Below are positions 1 to 6,551 of a stretch of 24,731 nucleotides of DNA, piece by piece (positions within the stretch are counted from its first letter, which is position 1; each line of letters begins with the position of its first letter). The translations under genes and the position numbers were made by a program. The notes under the pieces are model-generated. The model saw only the letters and a program-made list of their open reading frames with translations. It was not told where the DNA came from and did not search any database. Source of the DNA: JBHELT01 sp046262935 (lineage in GTDB: Bacteria > Actinomycetota > CADDZG01 > JAHWKV01); assembly GCA_046262935.1 (NCBI GenBank), contig JBHELT010000109.1, positions 1-24,731 of the forward strand, in the 5' to 3' direction.

Positions 1-471
1 AAGATCGCTGATACCAGCGTCCGGGTCGGTTCGGCCCTGGAACAGAGTTACCAAACCGAGATCTCCCGAATAGGGATAGAACTTCGCGAGGCTGTTCGAC
101 AACAGGGCCTGGGACTGGCGGGCCCTTCAGGCTCCGAAACCACGCCTAGGTCGCTTCCACGTGTGACTCGCACAGATGCTTTCTCATCGGGGGTCCAGGC
201 GGCCACCCGCGTTGTGGCACTCTTCCTGCCCGCAGTCGGGGCCCCCACCATCGCCATACCGGTGATCGGAGTGGCTGGCTCCGCATCGCCTAAAGACCGG
301 GCCAAAAACCACCGCGACCCCAAGAAGGGTCCTAAAACTTCGCCCGGTCATGACAGAAACATCGACACCACCCAAGGGGCAGCCAAAGACGGATCCGTGG
401 ATGACACAGTGCGATCACAAAGCTCGAAGTCTGATCGGACAGAACAACTGATCACCACCAAAGCATCCTAG
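1..471 (+). CDS. C-terminal part of an unrecognised protein (5' end outside window)
   Basis: An open frame runs without a stop from base 1 to the TAG at 469-471, so this is the last 156 residues of a longer gene. I do not recognise the family. The visible part begins with a helical, charged stretch (SALEQSYQTEISRIGIELRE), then a hydrophobic stretch rich in Val, Ala, Pro and Gly (about residues 70-95) that could be one membrane segment. It ends in a hydrophilic Lys/Asp/Ser-rich tail of about 60 residues that looks disordered. An internal ATG-initiated start at 163 is possible but unnecessary, because the frame stays open upstream. The stop codon forms part of the putative -10 hexamer of the next gene. 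Function unknown; the co-directional HEAT/HD-GYP pair downstream suggests only proximity. Confidence 0.55.
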   Translation, partial: KIADTSVRVGSALEQSYQTEISRIGIELREAVRQQGLGLAGPSGSETTPRSLPRVTRTDAFSSGVQAATRVVALFLPAVGAPTIAIPVIGVAGSASPKDRAKNHRDPKKGPKTSPGHDRNIDTTQGAAKDGSVDDTVRSQSSKSDRTEQLITTKAS

Positions 472-474
472 AAT
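469..474 (+). promoter_or_regulatory. Putative -10 hexamer for a leaderless start at 482
   Basis: TAGAAT matches the actinobacterial TANNNT -10 pattern and ends 7 nt before the GTG at 482. There is no Shine-Dalgarno in between (CCCCGCC). A transcript from here would begin at or next to the start codon. The hexamer re-uses the stop codon of the upstream gene. No clear -35 is visible. Confidence 0.45.
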
Positions 475-481
475 CCCCGCC

Positions 482-2440
482 GTGGGCGACGGACCGGACG
501 AACGGATCGACTCATCGGCTGCGCGGAAGGCGTTAACCGCACTTCAGGTCGCTTATTCGATCTCTCGCTTGTACGAAAACCCAGTGGGCCAGCCGGGTTT
601 CGAGAGGGCGCTAAGTGACCTCGAGGGTCTGATCGCCGCCAACCAGACCTTCCACTTCGACGTGTCTAACCAAGGCTTCGTCTGGAATGAACAACAACTG
701 TCGACGAAGGATGAGGCGTTGCAACGTTTGGCTAGACGCCTGTTTGAGCGAGGAGTCAAAGATCTCACGATCAGGGCTGCGCCAGGCCCCGAAGAACTCG
801 TCGCGTTCGTAGCTTTGACCCTTAAAGACCCAGGTTCGATCGAATCGGACGGAGGGGCGCGGGCTTTCATGACCAGCGAAGCGGTGACATCTATCGCTGT
901 GTCGGATCGTGAACTTCACGTAGGAGCCACAGACACACTCGATCCATCATCCGGGAGCGTAGGCAGACTCTTGCTGGATCAAGAAACATTGGCGACCGAG
1001 ATCGAAGCGACTGGAGACGCTGCCTTGGCCTACTCCGAGTTAGACAAGATGCTCGAACAAGCGAGCGGTTCCACGATGGACTTCGCAGATCTCTTCTCGT
1101 CGCTAGCCGACACCGTTGGACATATGAGTCCGCACTTCAAGGATCGACTGGTTGCTTATGCGATGGAGCAGTTTCCCCAGAGGCTAGCGGTCGGCCTTAC
1201 CAGCCAGTTATCCGACGGCGAACTTGCCGATGCCCTACTGGCTTTGTCACGCGAGAAGGGCGCGGAGCTCGCCATGGCCTACGCCATACAAGTGGTGCGC
1301 AATTCGAACGGTAGGCGCGGGGAACTTCCGATCACAGTCGGAGCACGGTTGATAAAGGAAGGATTCGACAAGACAGCCGTGCTTGGAACATTCGGCTCCG
1401 ACCGGCTGATCGGCAATGAAACACCAGGGCTTCGTCATCAAGACATAACAGATGGTCCCGAAGACTTGGACGACGTCGAGGCACTAAGGAGTGAGGCCGA
1501 AGCGCTAGACGAAGATGCAGGATTCCAAGCGGGGTACAAGATCTTGTCTTCCATCTTGCAAGGCGAAACATCTCTCGACGACACCTTTCACAACGCCATC
1601 AAGATCGCAGAAACATCGATCCACAGATTCGCATTAGAAGGTCGCCTCGACGAGTCGGTAACACTGCTCGAGCTCCTCTCGAGCCAGATCGAGACCGGGC
1701 CCGAAAGCGCAGACATGGCTGGCTCGCGAACCGACGAACTGCTAAGGGCTCTTCAATCTGGCACCTCGCCTGAAGTGGTTGAGCGATTCCTTGGCCCCCC
1801 TCGGCGGACCGACATCGTGGTCAGGTACCTCGAAGTGATGCGGCTGAGATGCATTCCGCCACTTCTTCAGCATCTGGCGGTTGAAGAAGACATCTCGCAC
1901 CGAAAGGCTCTTGTCGAAGTATTAACTTTCCTGGGAGCCCAGGAGATCTCTTTGATCGTCGGCTCGATAGATGATGAGCGATGGTATTTCGTGCGAAACC
2001 TTGCGACAATCTTGGGCCGGGTTCAAACGCCCGCTTGTGAGCCCCACCTAGCTCGGTTGGCCAAACACCCAGATCCTCGAGTGCGCAAGGAGGCGATCAG
2101 ATCGCTCTCACTTTTCGCCAATGACAACTCGACGGATATCTTGTGCCAAACACTTCATGACCCGGACCACTCCGTGCGCCTTGCGGCCATCGGTGGACTC
2201 GCTGCATCAACCTCCACTGCCGGTTCGCGATGTCTGGTTGGATTCGTCAAAGAAAAGTCTCGCCGCCCCCTCATGGAAAAGAAACAAGCACTTAACTCAC
2301 TGTGGTTACAGGGAAGCGCTGAGGGCCGGGGACTATTGCGACAATTGGTGAGCCGGCGGATCGCATTCACTAGGGCGGATATCGCGCTCAAACAACACGC
2401 TCAGGACCTCCTGGATCGAACGAGGGCACCAAGGACGTGA
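482..2440 (+). CDS. HEAT-repeat protein coupled to an HD-GYP gene
   Basis: This 652-residue protein starts at GTG 482. The first ~110 residues form an alpha/beta domain with the pattern SRLYENPVGQ...FHFDVSNQGFVWNEQQL...GVKDLTIR...EELVAFV, which recurs at the N-terminus of the next protein. The middle is acidic and helical. Roughly residues 450-630 contain HEAT-like helical repeats (for example HPDPRVRKEAIRSLSLF and DPDHSVRLAAIGGLAA), a scaffold for protein-protein contact. No catalytic motif or signal peptide is seen, so it is probably a cytoplasmic adaptor. Its TGA overlaps the GTG of the HD-GYP gene (GTGA), implying translational coupling and probably a joint function. Binding of the downstream phosphodiesterase is inference. 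Recognition of the HEAT repeats is by eye and the number of repeats is uncertain. Confidence 0.8.
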   Translation: MGDGPDERIDSSAARKALTALQVAYSISRLYENPVGQPGFERALSDLEGLIAANQTFHFDVSNQGFVWNEQQLSTKDEALQRLARRLFERGVKDLTIRAAPGPEELVAFVALTLKDPGSIESDGGARAFMTSEAVTSIAVSDRELHVGATDTLDPSSGSVGRLLLDQETLATEIEATGDAALAYSELDKMLEQASGSTMDFADLFSSLADTVGHMSPHFKDRLVAYAMEQFPQRLAVGLTSQLSDGELADALLALSREKGAELAMAYAIQVVRNSNGRRGELPITVGARLIKEGFDKTAVLGTFGSDRLIGNETPGLRHQDITDGPEDLDDVEALRSEAEALDEDAGFQAGYKILSSILQGETSLDDTFHNAIKIAETSIHRFALEGRLDESVTLLELLSSQIETGPESADMAGSRTDELLRALQSGTSPEVVERFLGPPRRTDIVVRYLEVMRLRCIPPLLQHLAVEEDISHRKALVEVLTFLGAQEISLIVGSIDDERWYFVRNLATILGRVQTPACEPHLARLAKHPDPRVRKEAIRSLSLFANDNSTDILCQTLHDPDHSVRLAAIGGLAASTSTAGSRCLVGFVKEKSRRPLMEKKQALNSLWLQGSAEGRGLLRQLVSRRIAFTRADIALKQHAQDLLDRTRAPRT

Positions 2441-3756
2441 AGGCCGAACTGCTCGCCAAAGACTTCCTGCGATTGACCGCGGCGGCGATGATGGCGTCGA
2501 GTCTTTATCCCGAGACGCATCCGATCCGCGATGAGAGCATGCAAGACCTTTGGGTCGCGACGACTTCTTTGATCGAAGCGCAGCGTGATGCATCGTTCTT
2601 CGTTCATCAGGATTCGTTCTTCGTGAATGACCATCTGCTCGCGAAGGAATCGCTGACACTTCAGTGGATGATGCGGTCCTGGCAGCATTCAGGCACTCGC
2701 TCCATATCGATCACAGACAAGGCGACGAAGAATGATCTGGCCGCCCTCATCGAATACCTAGTTCAACACGGGCCGGCTCCTCAAGGCAACATCTCGATCA
2801 ACACGGCGGAACTGCTTGAGCCAGAACAAGAAGAAGCACGAACGCTCGCCGGCATCCGAGGGGCCTATTCCAACGCCCTCGACATCCTTCGTGAAACCGG
2901 ACTTGGCGATATCACCCTAAGACCCAGGTCTTTGGAACCGGCTCGGCGGGCGGTAGATGGATTGGTGGAGGAGGTGCTGTCAGATACAGCATCGGCTCTG
3001 CTCCTATCAACGATGCGTTCCCATGATGAGTACACCTTCTTCCACATGGTCAACGTGTGCATCCTTTCGATTGCGACCGGTTCGGCCATCGGGTTGAGCC
3101 ATGAACACATAAGCACGCTTGGCCTGGGTGCGATCCTTCATGACATGGGCAAGGTTGCCGTTCCGCAAGAAACATTGAACCGATCGGGTGAATTGTCGGA
3201 ATGGGAATGGGAACAGATACGCAGACATCCAGTCGAGGGCGCAACGGTCATATTGAGCAGCTGGGAGCGGCTGAGTCCCTTGGCAGCTCAGGTTTCGTAT
3301 GAACACCACTTGCACGTAGATGGCACCGGCTACCCGGGGACCGCCCCTGGGCATCGTCCTGGTCTGCTATCGCGGATCGTCTCCGTCGCTGACACCTACG
3401 ACGCAATCACGTCACGAAGGTCCTATCGCCGGGCGGAGCAAAGGCAGCGGGCGCTCGACATATTGCTTTCAGGTGCAGGCAATCACTACGACCCGCGCAT
3501 CGTTAGGGTGTTCATTCGCATGTTGGGCTTTTACCCACCCGGGTCGGTGGTCTCTTTGAATGACGGGACGATCGGAGTGGTCGTGAGAAACACTCCCGGT
3601 GCTCTCAGTCAGCCAGTGATCCGGCTCGTCAGAGACAACAGCGGCAAGCCAACCGACGGCGAAGAATTGGATCTGTCGGATCAACCACATCTGAGTGTGG
3701 TCGAAGGATTGGATCAGGATAGGGCAGGTGTTGACCCCAACGACCTGATCGCGTGA
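2437..3756 (+). CDS. HD-GYP domain protein, probable c-di-GMP phosphodiesterase
   Basis: A 439-residue protein starting at GTG 2437, inside the stop of the preceding gene. Residues 1-120 repeat the N-terminal domain of that neighbour (SLYPETHP...FFVHQDSFFVNDHLLAKESL). Residues about 195-345 form an HD-GYP domain: H203 in YTFFHMVNV, H235-D236 in HDMGKVAVP, and E289-P300 reading EHHLHVDGTGYP. The usual HHE signature is HHL here (Glu to Leu at 292), a variation I recall from other HD-GYP-like proteins. The C-terminal ~70 residues (PPGSVVSLNDGTIGVVV...) are a small beta-rich module often found after such domains. HD-GYP enzymes hydrolyse c-di-GMP at a bi- or trinuclear metal centre; the metal ligands seen are consistent with activity. 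No receiver domain is fused, so input probably comes from the N-terminal domain or the HEAT partner. Confidence 0.88.
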   Translation: MKAELLAKDFLRLTAAAMMASSLYPETHPIRDESMQDLWVATTSLIEAQRDASFFVHQDSFFVNDHLLAKESLTLQWMMRSWQHSGTRSISITDKATKNDLAALIEYLVQHGPAPQGNISINTAELLEPEQEEARTLAGIRGAYSNALDILRETGLGDITLRPRSLEPARRAVDGLVEEVLSDTASALLLSTMRSHDEYTFFHMVNVCILSIATGSAIGLSHEHISTLGLGAILHDMGKVAVPQETLNRSGELSEWEWEQIRRHPVEGATVILSSWERLSPLAAQVSYEHHLHVDGTGYPGTAPGHRPGLLSRIVSVADTYDAITSRRSYRRAEQRQRALDILLSGAGNHYDPRIVRVFIRMLGFYPPGSVVSLNDGTIGVVVRNTPGALSQPVIRLVRDNSGKPTDGEELDLSDQPHLSVVEGLDQDRAGVDPNDLIA

Positions 3757-3773
3757 TTGATCGACCTAGATGA

Positions 3774-4316
3774 TCAAGAGGTAAGAAGGGCCGAGAAGTC
3801 TTCGGTCCCTTCTTTGTAGCGGTGCACAAGCTCAGCGTTCAGATGGTCGATCACTACTTGGACCTTCCTTCTGTCTTCTGAGATCGTGGATTCTGCATCC
3901 TTGAGTCTTTCCACCATGACGGTCACTTCGCCGGACGAAAGGCTGTGAATCATGCCAAGCGTCGAGTCCGAAGCCAGTCGATCGACCTGCCTTCGTTGTT
4001 TCTCGAAATTCTTGGGCATCACGACAGTCATGTGACGCTGCAGAGCGGTAGGAGCACCTTCGTCGGCCAAGATCTCGGGGAGATTGGATATCAAAGCCGC
4101 AAGGTCGGCGTCGCCGCCTTGCGCCCGGCGCTCGATTTCGTGACGAAGGATGTCAAGCTTGCCTTGGATCAGTCGGCGACAATAGGAGAGTTCGGCTTCA
4201 GCCTCCGCGCACTCGGCACGCCGGCTTCGCAAGTCATCGATGGGCAGGGCCCCCAGATCTTTCACGTAACCCGCGTCGAAGATTCGGTCATCACGTCTTT
4301 GCGGGCTATCACTCAT
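3774..4316 (-). CDS. rsiG: RsiG-like c-di-GMP-binding anti-sigma factor
   Basis: A 180-residue, mostly helical protein with ATG at 4316 preceded by a strong ribosome site (GGAGGGG, 4 nt away). It contains two exact copies of the signature E(X)3S(X)2R(X)3Q(X)3D: E40-S44-R47-Q51-D55 and E142-S146-R149-Q153-D157. In Streptomyces RsiG this motif, present once in each of two antiparallel helices, clamps a c-di-GMP dimer so that RsiG can sequester the sporulation/flagellar-type sigma factor WhiG. Having both motifs resembles the two-motif monomeric form rather than the one-motif homodimeric form known from Rubrobacter. The gene converges on the HD-GYP gene with 17 nt between stops. No WhiG/FliA sigma gene is in the window, so the partner must be elsewhere. 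The family call rests on the motif and helical architecture; ligand binding is inference. Confidence 0.85.
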   Translation of the reverse strand: MSDSPQRRDDRIFDAGYVKDLGALPIDDLRSRRAECAEAEAELSYCRRLIQGKLDILRHEIERRAQGGDADLAALISNLPEILADEGAPTALQRHMTVVMPKNFEKQRRQVDRLASDSTLGMIHSLSSGEVTVMVERLKDAESTISEDRRKVQVVIDHLNAELVHRYKEGTEDFSALLTS

Positions 4317-4525
4317 TAAACCCCTCCAGGTTGCGGCAGCTACTTCTGGTTCTATATCGGTCTACCCACCTGCTCACCTTGAGGCCGAGGAGCAGAAAGA
4401 AAAGCCACTCTACCGTTCCAGGGCCCGGCGTCCCATCTTGGAGATACCACGTGCCCCCAATTGGGCGCTACACCTGCATCCTCAGCGTGCCGAATATCCA
4501 CTAGGACCATAGATACGGAGGGGCA
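4317..4525. promoter_or_regulatory. Divergent intergenic region between rsiG and the PATAN/MshEN gene
   Basis: About 209 nt without a gene, holding the 5' regions of two divergent genes. The ribosome sites are clear: GGAGGGG on the minus strand at 4321-4327 and GGAGGGG on the plus strand at 4517-4523. A 10-nt palindrome CCCAATTGGG lies at 4456-4465 and might be an operator, but could be chance. I could not identify a convincing -35/-10 pair for either gene. Confidence 0.5.
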
Positions 4526-6028
4526 GTGCCGATCCTTGAAGGCGACCTTTCTGCGGTCGGAGTCCCCGAACTGTTTCGCGCTCTTGCGGACGAGGCGAGG
4601 ACCGGCTGCCTTAGGCTAACGCGCAGCGAGACGGTTTCCACGATCTTCTTCCGTCAAGGCGATGCCTATCACGCCCGAATCGCAGGCTCGGGTGTGCGAC
4701 TTGGTTCCCGGTTGGTCTCCGCAGGAGCGATCACGGAAGAACAGCTACAGCAAGCGCTTGACCGCCAGAAACAAGAAGGAGGGTTCAGGCGCCTAGGGCG
4801 GCTGTTGATCGATGAAAAGATCATCGATCACTCGAAGATCGAACAGATCGTCAAACAGCAGATAGAAGACACCATGTTCGAGATCCTGCGTTGGGATGGA
4901 GGCGCATGGCGTTTCGAGGACGACGTGACTTCTGATGAAGACATCGGTCTTCAGATAAGCGTCGAGAACTTAGTTATGGAAGGTGCGCGTCGGTTTCGCG
5001 AGTGGCATCACATCACGCGCAAAGTGCCGACACTCGAGGCCGTCCCCAGATTCGTCGAGAACGACGCTGCCGGACCCATCGAGTTGGCACTGACCCCCGA
5101 GGAGTGGGCATTCGTATCGGCGGTCGATGGCTCCAGCTCGATCGCGGACCTGGCCGCGAGCTGCGGATTCAGTGACCTCGAAGCGGCCAGAACGGTTTAT
5201 GGCCTTATGACCGCCGGGCTCCTTGATCTCGACCTGCCAGTGGGGACCCACCTGCCAACTGACGACCCAGACCTAGAAGCTGCGTTCGATGAACTCGAGA
5301 AAGTTCTAGAAGAGGCCGCGTCCAAAGACAATTCAGGCAGTCGGACCCTAGACGAGATCTCGATAGAACATGAGCCGGAGACGGAGCCAGTTGCCGAGGT
5401 GCAGATCCCGGAGCCAGTTGTTGAGCCGGAGCCGGAGCCGGAGCCAGTTGCCGAGGTGCAGATCCCGGAGCCAGTGGTTGAGCCGGAGCCGGAGCCGGAG
5501 CCGGAGCCAGTTGTTGAGGAAGCCGAGGCCGAGTTTGTTAGCGCTTCAGTTATCTCTGACGAATACGCCGTTAGCACCAATGGCTCTGCGACTTTGAACG
5601 AAGACCTGGACGCGATCACCGTTGACGCCGTCGCCACGATCGCCGAGGAGGTCTCCAACGATCGCGGTGACTTTTCCAATCTTCCTATCTCACGGCTCTT
5701 CGCGGAACTATCGCTCCCAGCTCCAGGCCCGGATGTAACAACCATCCCTTCTCAAGCTAGCTCACCTCAGCAAAAGGACAATGACTACGAAGAAGAGGAA
5801 CCTGCGGCCACGGTCGTGACATCAAGCCAGCCGCGACCTGTCGATCCGGAGGTCGACACAAGCGCCCTGCTTCGAGAACTCTCAGGCATCGGCGACAGTC
5901 GCGACGCAGCCAACAATCAATCGGATCTTGCCGCGGTGATGGGCTCGGTTTCGTCCTCTCCGGCTGAGAACCCTTCTTTCGACAAAGATGACAAAGCCCG
6001 CGGCATATTCGGGAAGAGGAGACGCTGA
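4526..6028 (+). CDS. DUF4388 (PATAN) protein with MshEN-like tandem motif and acidic Pro/Glu tail
   Basis: A 500-residue protein from GTG 4526, with GGAGGGG just upstream. Residues 1-54 match the DUF4388/PATAN start (EGDLSAVGVPELFRALADEA, TGCLRL, IFFRQGDAYHARI). Residues 58-81 fit RLGxxL(V/I)xxGx(I/L)xxxxLxxxLxxQ without a mismatch in the 24-residue frame. Residues 89-112 are a second copy with K for G, I for L and V for L but with RLG and the final Gln kept. That paired motif is the signature of MshEN domains, which bind c-di-GMP in type II secretion/pilus ATPases. A further helical domain reaches to about residue 240, followed by a long acidic region with a PEPVVEPEPEPEP repeat and a basic end (GKRRR). 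The stop overlaps the next ATG by 1 nt (TGATG). Likely a cytoplasmic signal adaptor; the ligand is inferred. Confidence 0.8.
   Translation: MPILEGDLSAVGVPELFRALADEARTGCLRLTRSETVSTIFFRQGDAYHARIAGSGVRLGSRLVSAGAITEEQLQQALDRQKQEGGFRRLGRLLIDEKIIDHSKIEQIVKQQIEDTMFEILRWDGGAWRFEDDVTSDEDIGLQISVENLVMEGARRFREWHHITRKVPTLEAVPRFVENDAAGPIELALTPEEWAFVSAVDGSSSIADLAASCGFSDLEAARTVYGLMTAGLLDLDLPVGTHLPTDDPDLEAAFDELEKVLEEAASKDNSGSRTLDEISIEHEPETEPVAEVQIPEPVVEPEPEPEPVAEVQIPEPVVEPEPEPEPEPVVEEAEAEFVSASVISDEYAVSTNGSATLNEDLDAITVDAVATIAEEVSNDRGDFSNLPISRLFAELSLPAPGPDVTTIPSQASSPQQKDNDYEEEEPAATVVTSSQPRPVDPEVDTSALLRELSGIGDSRDAANNQSDLAAVMGSVSSSPAENPSFDKDDKARGIFGKRRR
5384..5518 (+). repeat. In-frame tandem repeat encoding Pro/Glu-rich linker
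   Basis: A 57-nt unit at 5384-5440 (starting GAGCCAGTTGCCGAGGTG) is repeated at 5441-5503 with an extra GAGCCG hexamer, and a third partial copy begins at 5504. Within it, the hexamer GAGCCG repeats several times. All copies stay in frame. The length probably varies between strains by slippage. Confidence 0.85.
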
Positions 6029-6525
6029 TGACCAACACTGCGAAGGTACTCGTGCTCGGCCCCCCAGACGGTCCGCAGGGCGCGTTCGTCGGCACGGTTA
6101 GTCAGGTGAAAGTCCGGTCCTCAGCGCGAACGACCGGCGACGGAGTTATCCCGATGCATTTCGGCAGAGTGAGACTTGAATCAGACCTTGACCTGCAGAT
6201 CTTCGGGGCCGAGCGAGATCAAGCGGCGCCGGTTCTCGATGCGATAGCCAGTGGCCTCGTTGGTGCGATCGTTCTGTTCGATGAGGCTGAAAGGTCCGAT
6301 CCCCATTACGCAGCCCTCGCATTGGACGAACTTTCACAAAGGGGAGTGCCTTGGATCGTAGTGGTGTGGGGCGACCAACCCGATCCTTCTGTCGCCGCCG
6401 ACGCGCTTAACCTGACGGGCGTCGCGCCCGTGGTTGTCTACGGTCAGATCGATAAAGAGTCTGTGAAGTCCTCGATAGTTTCGGTACTGGAAACCGCCCT
6501 GGTTGCAACCGAGGGTGCGGCCTAG
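6028..6525 (+). CDS. CvnD/MglA-like small GTPase homologue with degenerate nucleotide site
   Basis: A 165-residue protein whose ATG overlaps the previous stop (TGATG), so the two are translationally coupled. The order of motifs follows the roadblock-associated small GTPases of actinobacterial conservons: strand KVLVLG, P-loop position 11-22, the MxFGR motif at 43-47 (MHFGR), the FGxxGQ switch at 59-65, and a strand VVVW then the base-specificity position at 114-118. The key residues are changed. GxGKTTFVG has become DGPQGAFVG (lysine lost), the FGTPGQ-type switch II reads FGAERDQ, and the N(K/x)xD motif reads WGDQP. It is therefore probably a pseudo-GTPase that keeps the fold. In other bacteria DUF4388 proteins and such GTPases co-occur, consistent with a complex with the upstream protein. 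Family assignment is by eye. Confidence 0.7.
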   Translation: MTNTAKVLVLGPPDGPQGAFVGTVSQVKVRSSARTTGDGVIPMHFGRVRLESDLDLQIFGAERDQAAPVLDAIASGLVGAIVLFDEAERSDPHYAALALDELSQRGVPWIVVVWGDQPDPSVAADALNLTGVAPVVVYGQIDKESVKSSIVSVLETALVATEGAA

Positions 6526-6539
6526 GCTCGCCAACGATC

Positions 6540-6545
6540 TATCAT
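6540..6545 (+). promoter_or_regulatory. Putative -10 hexamer for a leaderless dtxR-family gene
   Basis: TATCAT ends 6 nt before the ATG at 6552 with no Shine-Dalgarno between (CGTGTC). This fits the TANNNT leaderless arrangement seen at several other genes here. The -35 is not recognisable. Confidence 0.5.
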
Positions 6546-6551
6546 CGTGTC

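Noticed and set aside
1..471. Independent 102-residue gene starting at 163
   Set aside because: The frame is open back to base 1, so it is simpler to treat it as the end of a longer gene.
4352..4361. A WhiG/FliA-type -10 (ACCGATAT against GCCGATAA) upstream of rsiG on the minus strand
   Set aside because: Six of eight bases match but no TAAA-type -35 is found at the right distance, so autoregulation by the cognate sigma factor is not supported.
5197..5745. Minus-strand frame rich in Gly-Ser repeats
   Set aside because: It is the antisense of the GAGCCG repeat of the PATAN gene; low-complexity shadow.
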